Below, one piece after another: positions 11,866 to 23,026 of a stretch of DNA of 64,000 bases (positions are counted from its first letter, which is position 1; the number at the start of each line of letters is the position of its first letter). The DNA comes from Spirometra erinaceieuropaei (taxonomy: Eukaryota > Platyhelminthes > Cestoda > Diphyllobothriidea > Diphyllobothriidae): NCBI GenBank assembly GCA_902702965.1, contig CACRXP010000067.1, positions 1,452,359-1,516,358 on the forward strand. The letters run 5' to 3'. The translations under genes and the position numbers were made by a program. The notes beneath the pieces are model-generated. The model saw nothing but the letters and a program-made list of their open reading frames with translations, was not told where the DNA came from and ran no database searches.

Positions 11866-11960
11866 GTGGCAAGCCTCAAGTGTGAGGCGTTCTGCGCTTG
11901 AGGCTTGCTACTCAGATGCCGACTTTATCAACAGGTATGTAGACCCTCCCGCGGCCTAGA
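11819..11960. repeat. Strong hairpin (42-bp near-perfect arms, 16-nt loop)
   Basis: The arms 11839-11880 and 11897-11938 are reverse complements with one G:T exception. The loop is tgtgaggcgttctgcg (11881-11896). Weaker complementarity extends outward to about 11819 and 11960 through gtcgcggggaggtc. The left arm is the end of the PLE open frame, so the right arm is an inverted copy of PLE-linked sequence. It may be a template-switch scar of the retroelement. Transcribed, it would form a pre-miRNA-like stem. Confidence 0.9.
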
Positions 11961-12494
11961 AAGTCCTACGTCACTGCATACGTCATGACCAAGACAAGAC
12001 GACCACACACAGCGTAAAAATACCGAGCAAACACGGCCCGTTGATCAATTCACCCGAAAGGGGAGCACAGGTACAGCCGACCCCCATTGAGGTGACGACA
12101 CACAACGCAGGAGGCCGCCAACATTCAAAAACAACGACCGGAAGGCCAGGACAGCGAAAGAAGAACAAAACCGATCAGCCCAAAGCCAAATAATTCGGCC
12201 GTTTAAAATTCTAGCCGATTTTTTTTCGCGCAACACGCTTTGATAATGGAGAGCCAACCAAACCCTCCGAAACGTCAGCCACACAATCCCTTTGATCCAC
12301 TTGGATTTCTCAGATTATCGGCCCGGATCTCATACGTTTGCTAACCTGAACAAGATAAACACGAGGCCTAATCATATGCGGAAAGCCATCCTTAGCCCAT
12401 CCGTCTTCCATGAAAACACGCAGTTGCAAAGAAGTAGTATACTTCGAAATTTACCGCAAAATTCGTCAGCCGAGACAGAGTTTTAGTCCTCCAA
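11961..12494. other. Intergenic, nothing recognised
   Basis: No supported gene or repeat. A polyadenylation signal for the minus-strand cystatin-like gene would be expected here, but no clear AATAAA was found on that strand. Confidence 0.4.
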
Positions 12495-12893
12495 TTACAT
12501 GAGCGAGGTAGTGCCAGGCACCGCGGTGCTGTTTGGAGTCTGGGGGAAGTAGTGCCAACCAGTCACTGTCTGTTCCGTTTCACACATTGTCCCACACACC
12601 ACAGTGCAGGCCGGATTGACACTGATTAACTTTGGCTTCACGAGGATAACCCACTCGTAGCGTATTCCGACACCCACTTCTTTCGTGGCGTGGATAATGC
12701 TATGCAGGCTGTACTGGAAGCAGCCGTTACTGTTGACGCTGAGAGTCTGCAGACTGGATTGGATGGCCTGGAGGAATTGGGGGTCTTTCATCTCGGCCGC
12801 AGTCAGTGGCACCTTTGCGCCCACTTGGCAGAAGGAAAAACCGGCGAGGCAGACGAGAACCACAGCCGTGAGCACCGTGTGAAGCGATTTCAT
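12495..12893 (-). CDS. Small secreted cystatin-like protein (candidate cysteine-protease inhibitor)
   Basis: The 132-codon frame begins with a good signal peptide (basic MKSLH, then the hydrophobic stretch TVLTAVVLVCLAG; cleavage probably after residue 20-23). The mature part is of cystatin size. Gly25 lies near the mature N terminus. A helix-like segment (34-50) follows. FQYSLHSIIHATKEVGVGIRYE (59-80) aligns with the cystatin strand-loop-strand, where EVGVG (72-76) stands for QVVAG. Trp113 in TGWHYFP takes the place of the second-loop Trp. Cysteines lie at 58, 96, 100 and 104, and there is an NST sequon at 121. Known family role: inhibition of papain-type proteases; parasite cystatins are secreted. 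The altered QVVAG and clustered cysteines are atypical, and a single exon is unusual for cystatins, so a retrocopy or a missing exon is possible. Confidence 0.6.
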   Translation of the reverse strand: MKSLHTVLTAVVLVCLAGFSFCQVGAKVPLTAAEMKDPQFLQAIQSSLQTLSVNSNGCFQYSLHSIIHATKEVGVGIRYEWVILVKPKLISVNPACTVVCGTMCETEQTVTGWHYFPQTPNSTAVPGTTSLM

Positions 12894-12929
12894 GCTGAGG
12901 TAATCTTCGCTGGCGATCAGCCGGCTCGA

Positions 12930-12941
12930 GGGTTATATCGT
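12930..12941 (-). promoter_or_regulatory. TATA-like box upstream of the cystatin-like gene
   Basis: On the minus strand cgatataacc lies about 40 bp before the ATG at 12893. The spacing would leave a very short 5' UTR. This is weak evidence resting on motif and position only. Confidence 0.25.
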
Positions 12942-13494
12942 AAAGGTCACTGACACGAATCCGGGTCAGGGTTCAGGCGACCTCAGTGAGACATTCGAAC
13001 GCTAATCCGCTGATCGAGAATGCACACGGCTTAATGCGGATAAGATCGGCCACAGACGGCGTGAGGGGGAGGGAGAGTGTGATCATGCCCGCAGTAAGCA
13101 ACCAGATGCTGGTAGGGGAAAGGACAGGCGTCAGCGTCGCACTCCCCAGCCTCGGCGACGCCACAGAGGCCGGCGTCGATGGCCCACCCAACAGGGTCGT
13201 AATTAACTATCACGCCGAGGTGGGGTGTGAATATCACGTGATCAGGCGAGATGACGGTCACTGACGCACAGGAGAGCGGTCACTGACGTAGGGGGCCAAA
13301 GATCATGCGGAGAGCACTGAGACACTGGAACACAATAATTCTCGTACCGTCACGTACTCATGACTTCGCCAAAGCCCCTTGGAGGTGGCTAATTCGACGA
13401 TACATCTGAATTTCAGATCGTCTTATACACTGCGTCGCTCGTTAGTGAATGAAGGAAGGAGGACGCCCCTCGACTTGGTTCAGAAACCGAACTT
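12942..13494. other. Intergenic upstream of the cystatin-like gene
   Basis: GC-rich sequence with overlapping short frames on both strands and none recognisable. It could hold promoter elements of the minus-strand gene, but none was identified. Confidence 0.4.
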
Positions 13495-15766
13495 GATGGA
13501 CACGATAATGCTGTGTTTAGGGTTAGGGGTTAGTGTAAGGGGTTAGGGTTATGGGTTACGGAAACTATTTATCAACCACTCAAAGTACAACCGCGCATTC
13601 CCAATAGCTCCTCTTTTGCATACAATTAGTTAAGCTCGTCGCCTGTGCGTTCCCTGGCCCCACCTGTAAAAACCCCCGTTACCACTGGTCTCGTATTACA
13701 GGTGGCTGGGCTTGTTTACCTCAGATGCGGCTACATAACTATATCTGACACACGACTAGGGCTGATTGCAGAACGGGATACTCGCCGTCTGTATTCTCCG
13801 AAGTTGTCGTCTCGGAACCTCACAGGCGATTAATAATCAATGAGATAATGATCAATAAGCGGCAACTAACAAGCAGATTTGACTTGGATGAGCGTTTATC
13901 TCAAGTTAATTAGTCCTTGCCAGTAAAACACATTCCGACACGTGAATGCGGGAATCTTGCGGAGCCCAGTCACCTAGTTCACGATCTGTTAGATGCTACC
14001 GGGACTGTGGAAGGTCACTGGCAGCAGCAGTTTACAAATCAGGCCTGGATGCAGGGCGTAACGTGGATCGTCCGTTTTGTTCTGGAGCCACTGTCTGCAC
14101 CTCACGTCGGCGATCGCGTGTCAACGTTCCCAAAAAGATGATGGAAGCTGGAATGATCGTTTATTCCCTATTTGGTGGATAATGGTAGAGAGAAACTACC
14201 GTCTAGTCACGCCATCTGATAGAAGCCTTATTAGATTATTCAATAAATGGAAAGTCCCGCCACTTTTCCAACATCCAAAATTGTCCATTCATCGAGCAGA
14301 ACAAGAGGACGTAAACTGGTGTTTGTATAGTCAAGGACTCGCTAATAATTATTTCGGTAGGGATAATTCATGTACGAACCTTCTTCACCCTCGCCAGAAC
14401 AAGAGAATGCAAATGTCCCTCAATACAGGTGGCTTTTCGTAACATGGCGTTAGGGTTAAAACTAGACTCAGGCACAGCGCCGCCTGCATCACGCGGCCGG
14501 TGCGAACAAATACGACAGTTCCACCGTCATTACCAGGGATTAGAGTTAGGGCTAGGGGCTAGGACAACTATTTCTCAATCCCTCAAAGTACAATCGCGCA
14601 TTCCCAAAAACTTCTCTTTTGCATACAACTACTTGACCTCATCGCCTGTGCGTTCCCCGGTCCCACCTTTAAAAACCCACTATTACCACCGCTCTCGTAT
14701 TACAGGTGGCAGGGGTTGGTTTACCGCATCTGACACAAAATTTTGCACACGTGTATAAGTTGTTCCTTAGAATCGGAATACCATGTCCTTTGTGCCATAT
14801 TAGGTTCACGTTGTCAATTCCGCGTCGCTTCTTATGCGTACAACCCCAACAAACTCTTGGATATTTCGTTTCTTGACAAGCGCTTCAAATTTCAATAAAG
14901 GTTCATTAACGTGGGATGTTGTGAACTCAGACATGATTTTATTATTTTCGAACTTAATTTTAATGGGTTTTGACGTTTAACTCGGCACAAGCAATAGTAC
15001 TGGTTGATTTGCTTGAATAAAAAGTAGTCGGGTTGTGTAAACCCGGTAAGCTCGTATCCTTTGAAAAAGAATACTCAAAACGCCTTTCCGACTGCCCCCT
15101 GTTCGCTCAACAACATGAGCAAATCTGAATGAGCCCGCAAAATTAATTTGAAAAGAGTTGGAATTTAAAATTTCTTGTGTAAAGATGGAATTTTATTTAG
15201 CGAAACAAGCTACTTAATAAATTGTTTTTGCTCCAGCAAATTTGCGGCTTTCTATCGTTATAATTTATATGCACTCATTTGGCCTTACAGGACGGGAATT
15301 ACGCTTTGTTGGATGGTATACGAAATCGTCTAAGTCAGGCGGTTTGCAGGTTTAAACAAAGTCTTTCATCTCTCAGGGGTTCGTTTCCGCTCTTTTTATT
15401 TGACTCCTTTAAAGACTGTGGGGTGTGTAATGTCAACATGTACACAGCCGACTTCTTGTCCGAATTTTAGACGAAAAGGCGGAGCGTGAAAAGACAAATA
15501 TGAACCGCGAGGTAATGTTCTATTTTCTTTAAACACGATCTTCAAAATCGTTATTTCTTTTGTCTTGTTCACTTAAGTCTCTACTACTTTCGCAAGCTAA
15601 AAATCTGAACTGACTCAAAAATTGGTACTTTCTGTGCGAAAGTTGTGTAAATAAACGTAAACCACAGTTTCTGCTCATTAGAGGAGAAGATTAGTTGCAG
15701 AAGGATAGTACTTGAGTATTAGGAACCTGATATCTGATGCAGACATTAGTGACCATATTTCAAAGC
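13495..15766 (+). mobile_element. 2.27-kb dispersed element, copy 1 (inverted copy at 47045-49315)
   Basis: The full stretch reappears in reverse orientation at 47045-49315 with close similarity throughout, including the block around 14295-14450 and the one around 15279-15470. Both copies begin with a TTAGGG-like run (13518-13560) and contain a second one (14535-14565). Each run is followed by the module cgcgcattcccaa, then a TTTAAAAACCCC-like stretch and tattacaggtggc. Several frames are open in both copies at the same places, but they conflict in frame and are not protein-like. I see no transposase. It is probably a large non-autonomous element or a duplicated segment. Confidence 0.8.
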
Positions 15767-16040
15767 AGAACAAGAGGATGTAAACTGGTGTTTGTATGGC
15801 CGAGGACTCGATAATAATTAGTTCAGTAGGGATTGTTTATGTGCGAACCTACTTCACCCTCGGTAGGACAAGGGAATAGAAATAATCCTCGATACAGTTG
15901 GCTTTTCGTTACATGCCAGGGAAAAAGGGTTGGCGGTAAGGTGAAAACTAGACCCACTTTTGCGTTAGGCTTAAAGTTAGGACTAGGTAGCCTTCCCTAA
16001 ATCAAGCACAGTGCAACCTGCATCACGCGATTGATGCGAA
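15766..16040 (+). repeat. Direct partial duplicate of 14295-14530
   Basis: From gcagaacaagaggatgtaaac to the gttcgaccgtcg tail this stretch follows 14295-14530 in the same orientation. The inverted copy at 47045 lacks this extra block, so the duplication is private to copy 1. Confidence 0.75.
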
Positions 16041-16512
16041 CACAGTTCGACCGTCGTCGCCGACGGTGTCCAGCGTGTGATTCACAGCATGAGGAAACAG
16101 GGACGCTAACTTTCACTTGGTTTAGTTTACAGTGAGTGTAGACTTGCGCAGCATTTACTGCACTCTCTCCTCCCTCCAACCTGGACTCCGTGCCAAGACA
16201 GAGTCAAGGAGATCGGAGGTGAGCGAGGACGCAGGTGGATGGTGCGTTCGAGTCCTCACCTTGGCGCTCAACCCCACACCTCCTGATCTATGCAGCAAAT
16301 AAGCAGGCTTTTGACCAAAAACAGCAACAACAATGGGGAAGGACGGGGTCCAAGTGTGCGCGACGTCTGTCGGCAACCGGGTCTGGCATCGCACCCCAAA
16401 GTACTGACATTCGTTATGGTGCGCAATCCGATAACGCCTGCCAGAATCCGATATGGCCCCCGTGTTGGTCTGGCGTATCTACCACGTGGCGAACACATAA
16501 CCGTTACCGAAG
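16040..16512 (-). mobile_element. GC-rich repeat family D, near full length
   Basis: Read on the minus strand the order is: ccacgtggtagat, caacacgggggcc, gagcgccaaggtgagg, ccacctgcgtcc, gtcttggcacggagtcc, gtagatgctgcgc-like, then the tail with caccgtcggcgacgacgg. The same order recurs at 31195, 32335, 32880, 38810 and 54455. Length is about 450-470 bp. No ORF is conserved between copies, so it is non-coding. Confidence 0.75.
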
Positions 16513-16857
16513 CGCTTCGAGTCGCCACATTGGCACATGTTAACTTTTCTACCTTGCGAAACCACCTACTGAAATCGTGAATATGCTGTCTGAGCAGACC
16601 ATTTTGGGTTTCCAATGAGAACCACTCCGGCAGTCCAAAACATCCGGTTAGAAGAACTTGCCATCTTGAGCCGTAAACATCGTTGCTTTCTGTAGCTGGA
16701 GTGCTTTCACGGTAGGGTTACGGGGCTTGATCGTCTGGTTGCGTATTGGGAGTCGATGTGGAGCCCTTACACAGGGTTGCGTAGCGTATAATTTGTTATG
16801 CATCAACCTCTACTGCTAACCTCACACTTATCGAAAAAATCTAATGAACGTGTTCAG
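16513..16857. other. Intergenic, nothing recognised
   Basis: No supported gene, repeat or RNA. Confidence 0.35.
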
Positions 16858-17065
16858 GGCACAGCTCCACCTGTCCTCCTCGCCTCCAGTCTTCTTGACA
16901 CGGGGGGGGGGCAGGCGGGGGAGGAGAAGGGTGTACCGTAAATGCTGCGCAAGTCCTCTCCCGCCAACAGTTGACTCATACTCAAGTCACCGTGCCTGCT
17001 TCAGATTGTTGTGGAACACACGGTGGACATCGTCGGATGCGAAGGTCGAACTACCATTACATGCC
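16858..17065 (+). repeat. Family D, 3' part
   Basis: It starts at gctccacctgtcctcctcgc and continues through a G-run (16903-16910), the acggtggacatcgtcgg tail and the following 15 bp. It is oriented opposite to the copy at 16040-16512, giving a head-to-head arrangement. Confidence 0.7.
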
Positions 17066-17079
17066 GCAGGAGATAGCCG

Positions 17080-17245
17080 ACAAAGGCAATGGAAACTGGA
17101 GTGATATTTCTAGCTTATTAGTCGTCGTCAGCCAAACATGCCCAACCCAGGTTTGCTACTCCTGGGTCTTAAATTCGCATTCTTTGGTCAGAGGGCGTTG
17201 TGAGTATCCCAAAGCCCTGCCAATTGAGCCATGAGCAACGGAGGA
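17080..17245 (-). mobile_element. tRNA-derived SINE (S2) copy
   Basis: On the minus strand it has catggctcaattggcagggc (box A-like), then a degenerate box B, then the body cctgggttgggcatgtttgg and gacgacgactaataagc, the same order as at 28501-28640. The box B is eroded (gcgaatttaagaccc). Confidence 0.7.
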
Positions 17246-17661
17246 AGGGCAAGAGTGGTTGGGATTGTTGTCCAGCCTTACCCGACCTGGACTTTGTTCT
17301 GAATAAACTTTACGAAGCGGAATCTTCTTTATATTTTTCTGGAACAGCGGCCATGCTCCATGCAGAATATAAGGACCAATAACAGGAATACAGGCTAGTT
17401 AAATGGCGACGTTTTACCTGCCTGGATGAGCATACGAATTCGAAAGTTTGTCAAAGGAGAGCGGGAATACTGTGCTTATCTACTTTCTGCTTGATGTCAT
17501 ATTTCAGCATTTCAAACCACGCCTTCTGAAGTTGGGCGCGGTCTGCAGACTGAAAATGTTTCATACGAGAAAACAATCCCCTTAGATGCAATTGCATTAG
17601 GCTTGAGCCCCTAATTAGACATGAAAGTTCGACGGAACGACGAATTCCACCTCGCGCACCA
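17246..17661. other. Intergenic, nothing recognised
   Basis: No supported gene or repeat between the S2 copy and the palindromic element. Confidence 0.35.
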
Positions 17662-17663
17662 TA

Positions 17664-18660
17664 CAGTGAGTGACCGATCTCATGAAATCTTGGCTGAAAT
17701 TCTGAAATGCGTTTTCGATTAGGAAGGATTACTTGGTCGCGGTTGTAATACTGATTACCTTAAGGCATACTCTTAGAACATTTCGGACTCTGTAGGATGT
17801 CGGCTTTTAAATGAACTTCTTTTCAATCTCCTGTAGAAAGCGTACTCGGTCAAAAATGACTACTTAATTAGCATGCATTTTTCCCATTGATTTTTGGTGG
17901 TCTTGGAAATTCAAATATATTTTATAGAAACCATAAGCAAAAATATGATTTCTTTTAGTCAATCAATAGAGAAACACGTCTTCTTTATATTTTATACTTA
18001 AGGAAGGAGTATAATTAGGTTTCAAAAGGTTTTTAATTATGAGACTTTTTAAGACCGCGATATGTCCATTCACATAGCATCGTACATGGCCGTTTACCAC
18101 TGCTCCCCATGAAATGTACAACATGGTCCGCATCCATTGCAAAATTTTATGGAATCTGTATGATATCTCTTTAATGGCATAGAAAAGTATGTGATTTTCT
18201 TTACGCGGAATGTATGCACCTTGTAGAGTGAAATCACTAAGCGCAAATGCAACAAATGATCAGGCTCCAAATTATTCGGCAATTAGAAAACTTTTTTAAA
18301 ATCTAATTATACTCATTTCTTAAGTATAAAATATAAAGAAGACGTGATTCTCTATTGATTGACTAAAAGAAATCATATTTTTGCTTATGGTTTCTATAAA
18401 ATATATTTGAATTTCCAAGACCACCAAAAATCAATGGGAAAATACATGCTACTTAAGTAGTCATTTTTTCTTTACCGAGCACGCTTTCTACAGGAGATTT
18501 AAAAGAAGTGCATTTAAAAGCCGACATCCTACCGAGTCCGAAATGTTCTAAGAGTATGCCTTAAGGTAATCAGTATTACAACCGCGACCAAGTAATCCTT
18601 CCTAATCGAAAACGCATTTCAGAATTTCAGCCAACATTTCATGAGATCGGTCATTCACTG
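17664..18660 (+). mobile_element. Palindromic element, family A, complete
   Basis: The 997-bp element is bounded by TA (17662-17663, 18661-18662) with CAGTGAGTGACCGATCTC at the left and ggtcattcactg at the right. Arms of about 400 bp mirror each other, for example cctgtagaaagcgtactcgg at the left and the inverse of tacaggagatttaaaag at the right. The centre (about 18040-18290) contains gacatatcgcgg-type and catgaaatgtacaaca blocks conserved in all copies. It contains no ORF of note. TA duplication and the CAGTG start point to a Tc1/mariner-type transposase acting in trans. Confidence 0.85.
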
Positions 18661-18784
18661 TAAATTGGACGCGGGGCGGTGACCTGTGCGTGAATCAGTT
18701 TGCGCTGGGGCATGGGCGCGGTATCAACCGCACTCTCCTCCATCACTCAGCTGGCAAAACCATGACAGGACGGCCGATGTGAAC

Positions 18785-18900
18785 CCGGATAATTTGGTTA
18801 AAAATGCTAACCAATCTGCAGATAAAAGTGATGGTGGCACCAGGAGTGCACCAGGAGGCAAATAAATTTCTTGTTCCAGTAATCGCATCTTCATCTTCTG
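18785..18900 (+). mobile_element. Probable PLE 3'-end remnant
   Basis: gtgatggtggcacc, cgcc-poor gcaccaggagg and caaataaat, then ttccagtaatcgcatcttc, mimic the order hammerhead arm, AATAAA-like signal and terminal CAGTGATCG...CTTC of the clearer PLE ends at 19690 and 42296. No coding part remains. Confidence 0.4.
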
Positions 18901-18934
18901 AGCTAAACAATCTGCCTACTCCTGTCGCACGCGA

Positions 18935-19050
18935 TGCGACTTTTGTATTGCGTACCAGGTTTAAATGGGGGCGGCTCGGATCTCACACACGTGAGAGCGC
19001 CATTGAGACCACACTGAGGGAAGCCATCGAGTCTGATTCTCATCTCTAAG
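18935..19050 (+). repeat. Repeat family E fragment
   Basis: gggcggctcggatctcacac, then gagagcgccattgagacc, resembles 45775-45840 and 46120-46200. It is a dispersed GC-rich repeat of unknown type. Confidence 0.5.
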
Positions 19051-19689
19051 AATTATTCTCTTAAAGGTTATCCAGATCTCCCCAAACCCAGTCTATTAGG
19101 ATTCCGATATAACTACAAACTCGCTACTAACCGGATTTCAATAACAAATTTTGTGTACATGAACAGTGGCCCTGGTAAACTGCTGCCTGTAAATGCAGTT
19201 CGCTGTTATTTCGCTACTTCTTCACACTTTTAACACGAGTACTTCACGATCAGCCTTGTGCATTCCTTGTACCAAATTCACCCGTAAAATCTTTTTTACT
19301 TGACTTCTTTTCATGAAGACCTGTATCGCTTAAACTTAAATTTTCTAGGTCTTTATCACTCGCACCAAATACACAGACTGAATTAATTCGTCAGTTGGAA
19401 ACCTTCCAGCCTACGAATCTTAGCCCGTCGCGGTAGACTAAAGTCTGTCATATCTATTAAAACGAAGATGCACCGATTTACCGCGAGGATGGGTTCCCAT
19501 CGTTGGCCTCGTTCCATCTTCCCTCTCTCCTACACTGTACCGTGAGCCAATTTGGATTCCACAACCATCGACAGCCAGCCGACCCAGAGTCCCTTCTTTC
19601 CTGCCAAACGTTTGTGGTTAGTTTGACTGAGGCGGAGGCAAGAGGGGTATTTATTCTCCTGTGCGAATTCTCATCTTTATGAATAGAAA
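19051..19689. other. Intergenic, nothing recognised
   Basis: No supported gene, repeat or RNA. Confidence 0.35.
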
Positions 19690-20100
19690 ATGTTGAAAAG
19701 AAGACGAAGGCACGATCACTGGGACGGTAGATTTATTGGCCTTCGCTTTCGAACTAGAACAGCAGTTCGCCATCATAGACTGTGAGAGTGCAGCGACTTG
19801 TGAACATTTATATCGTTGTGCCGTGAGAGGGGAGGGGACTACGTCCGTGGCTAGGTCTGGTTTGTGCTGCCTGGCCCACAATGGCCCCCGGCGTGGTGAC
19901 GACGTTTGTACTTCGCGGCGATGTGAGCTGCGCCACCTGGCTGCGTGGGCGGAGTGAGTGATAACACACAGGCAAATCAATGTGTCTATTGATAGAGTTG
20001 GTGTCCGACACCCACGCCTCCAAAAGTTCTTGCCCCTATTCGAGTTCGATAGCTAAGGCCAATAAATCTACCGTGCCAGTGATCGTGCCTTCGTCTTCTC
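19690..20100. mobile_element. Twin PLE 3' ends in inverted orientation
   Basis: The left end (19690-19830, minus) and right end (about 20030-20100, plus) share the terminal block cagtgatcgtgccttcgtc and the upstream ccaataaatctaccgt, facing outward. This repeats the architecture of 42296-43107. The left end also has tataaatgttcacaa, which is shared with 33880-33985. No coding sequence is left between them. A target duplication was looked for and not found. Confidence 0.7.
19745..19779 (-). ncRNA. Degenerate hammerhead-like core in PLE end
   Basis: On the minus strand CTATGATGG is followed by CGAACT/AGTTCG arms and GAAAGC, then aataaa 12-15 nt on. The CTGATGA box has one change (CTATGATGG) while GAAA is intact. 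Confidence 0.4.
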
Positions 20101-23026
20101 ATCTTTTTTTTTTATCAAATAACAAACTCATCTGATCGACACTATCCGATCGAAACCAGAGTGAAAGGCTTTTTGCCAACCATTTCGAGTCATATAAATA
20201 CGAATGCACGCATCTTTCTCACGTCTGCCAGTAGTTTTGATGTGCCGTCAAAGTGAGTATGGTTATTTAGGCGAGACTGCAAAACTTATTAATATGCAAT
20301 ATAATGCCAAATTGTTTCCTACACGGAGCTATGCGGGCATGTAAGTGAGGTGTTTGGAAGCGACTCTTTTAATTTACTATCGAGGAAAGTCATCTCAACC
20401 GTCTGAATAGGGAGTTTATCCCTCTCATTCGCAGGTGAAGACCGTCACTGGATAGTTTGTGTTTGGCGTCCAAGCACTTCCTCCAATGCCCTCTTAAAAT
20501 AAAGAAATCCCCTGTTGCAAATTCCTCCGTCAGTTCTTTTTGCTGCGACATTCTTCGCAAAGAAGCGGAAACCGAGATGGCATCCGACTCCAGTTAGTTT
20601 GATGTTCTTTCTAACCGAGTATATCGCTGTTCAGTGCTCGCAGCATGACACCTCTTGCACCGTAAAACTATATTTTTTTATTGGTGCTCACCTTTCGAGC
20701 AGCCTTTCGTCGGGATAAGGCGGGTGTTTTCAGTCCCCACCATGGGTTGCGCTGCAGAGTCGGCCGGAGGTTGGACGGACTCACAGCGCGCGTCTATCGG
20801 GCAGCGCTGAGTCTACGGGAGGCCACAGGCAATGCCGTAAATGCGTGTGCTGACACGCTTTGGATGAAGGCCTCCACGCAACGCCGGCCACTGGGTCAAA
20901 TCCCATCACGGATTGGCAGCGGGACTCGAACAGTTGACTGGAGTCTGGGAGCGAAAAGAGAGTGTGAAATCTGCACTGACAAACTCGTCCACCCGGCACA
21001 TCAGCGCGTTCCTCTCAAAAGTGGGCAACAATCGGGAGATAGCGCCTAACCAAAGCAGCCTGTCTTACGGGACAGGTGGTAATAGGGGTTTTATGGGTGG
21101 TGGCTGGTCGGGATGTACGATACTAGCGGACAGAAAGCCTTATTTGAACAGGTGAATGATTGACGTTGGCCCGCTCTCCGTCCTGTTATTACAAAATGTG
21201 TGACCAAAGGCAGTATATTGGTAACGGACGAGTGGAAGGCGTAAAATCGTATCTTCTCAGAAGGTTATCTATATTTATCTGTTAACCACTCAAAGAACTT
21301 CAAGGACCCTATCACCGGACGGCACACCAATGCCATTGAGGCATACTAGAGTAGACTGAAAAGGAAACTCCACGAGTGAGGCCCTGTATGTGGTCGAACT
21401 GTGTGGGCTTACGTAGACGAAGTACAGTGTCGTCTTTGGTTTGGCTTCAATGCCATGTCTTTGACAGATGCCTGGGAACTGTTCCTGTCCCATGTTGTGC
21501 AGACTTATCCTATTTTAAAGTGATTTTGTTTTGTAATAAACTGCGATAATGCGAATGTATGCCGTATATTCAGGTGTACGTGTGTAACGATGGGGAAGGT
21601 AAGGTAACAGCGACCACCGTCTATGTAACCTCCTGCGATGTTTGTTCGGCCAGCCCATGTTAGGCCGTCGCAGAAAGTCCATGTAGTGCGTGAAAGTAGG
21701 CCTGCAACTGCTTATATAGCCTGAAGGCGTTTGAGTCCACTGTTATAGGTATTATCTCTAGGTAACGGATTTTTTTGGGTGCCATCTCCCGATTGTTACT
21801 CAAAAGTGAATCTAACGCGTTTGAATCTATCGCTACGCGCTAAAGTCATGATTAAGAACTGACGGACAATTCAACCTCCCCCGCAAAACTGACGGCCAGT
21901 CTAAATTGACTATTTACTGTAGTCTTTATGGTGTCTTAATGCGATGGGTCGACAGTATTAAGGCTCCCCAGATCACAAGTCAGGGAAGACAGACTAGAAG
22001 TTAGGGAGTGTACAGACAAGTGATTGCAGCTGGGCGCCTCCTCAGGGATGTGGTTCGACTCCGGAACCGGGCGTGTGTGTGATGCAACGCCGATTAGCTG
22101 CTAGCTTTCTCTGCCTCAGTGGCGATTTGACAGGGAGCGTAAGACGGACGGAAATGCATAGTTAAGCGGTCACCGTGGCGACCACGGGAGCAAAATGCCA
22201 CAATGACGCTCCCACACACGTAACTTCCGATGTCGGCTAAATGCACCAGGAATAAGGTTGTGTGTGGCACGCGTAGACGGATTGTCAGTCACTGCACCAG
22301 AGTCCACCCCTGGTCGTCTGTCTCACTACGAACCGAGTTATCCACAAGTCACCGATGCTGCGCCCCGCGGTGAATGTTGACAAATGCAAATGTCGACCTG
22401 TAAGGCTCACCCTGTCGTGATTGGTGTTTCAGAAAGGTCATGTACGGCTGTCTGAGGAGGACATAGAATATGCACAACATGATTTCAGTTCTTCGCCTCC
22501 GTGGTCTTATTCATTGCTTACTCCGCAACTCTGTCGAGTAAATGGTGATCTTCCGTTCACGATCCCGGGCACCGGAAGATGGAGAGGGGAAATATCGCTG
22601 AGACTGTCGTCATCTCGGTGCATATGTATTCTGACAACCTTCAGCATGCACGATAGACTCGTTAAACAATGACCACTAGCGGAAAATGCGCTTTCGAGTA
22701 AAAAAAAGACAGCCAACGAAGTGCCGTAATACCGACTGATGTTGAAAAGGAGCCCAACTTAGTGAATATATGGCAAGATGTTTGTTTCGTTTGAGCCGAT
22801 TTTCAACCATGAGCACGTAAAGTAACTCATTTGGGGTTCGAGGCCCGTTCAACTTTAAGCATATTTCCGGAAAATCACGCGATAAAATCGTTTATTCTGT
22901 TTATTTCAGAGAAGAGCACATTTTTTTGCACTTTGCCCTTGAAGAAAGTTTGCTCTTTGTTTGTTAAATGGTTGGTTGGCCTCGGAAATATGTACAGCCC
23001 AGTACTACGAATAGCCTTGCCTCATT
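20101..23026. other. Intergenic, no recognised gene
   Basis: Short conflicting frames only. A lone box B-like ggttcgactcc occurs at about 22054-22064 without a tRNA fold. About 21060-21130 carries a diverged copy of the tacgggacaggtggtaatag module that elsewhere accompanies TTAGGG-like runs. Confidence 0.4.

Noticed and set aside
14077..14758. Conserved open frames shared by the two 2.27-kb copies
   Set aside because: Their similarity is explained by DNA duplication. The frames overlap in different phases and contain no recognisable domain.
18830..18860. Hammerhead core in the 18785-18900 PLE remnant
   Set aside because: GTGATGG and a weak arm are visible, but neither the CTGATGA nor the GAAA box is intact.
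22026..22078. Box B-like motif suggesting another SINE
   Set aside because: A single ggttcgactcc without box A, tRNA fold or second copy in the window is not enough.
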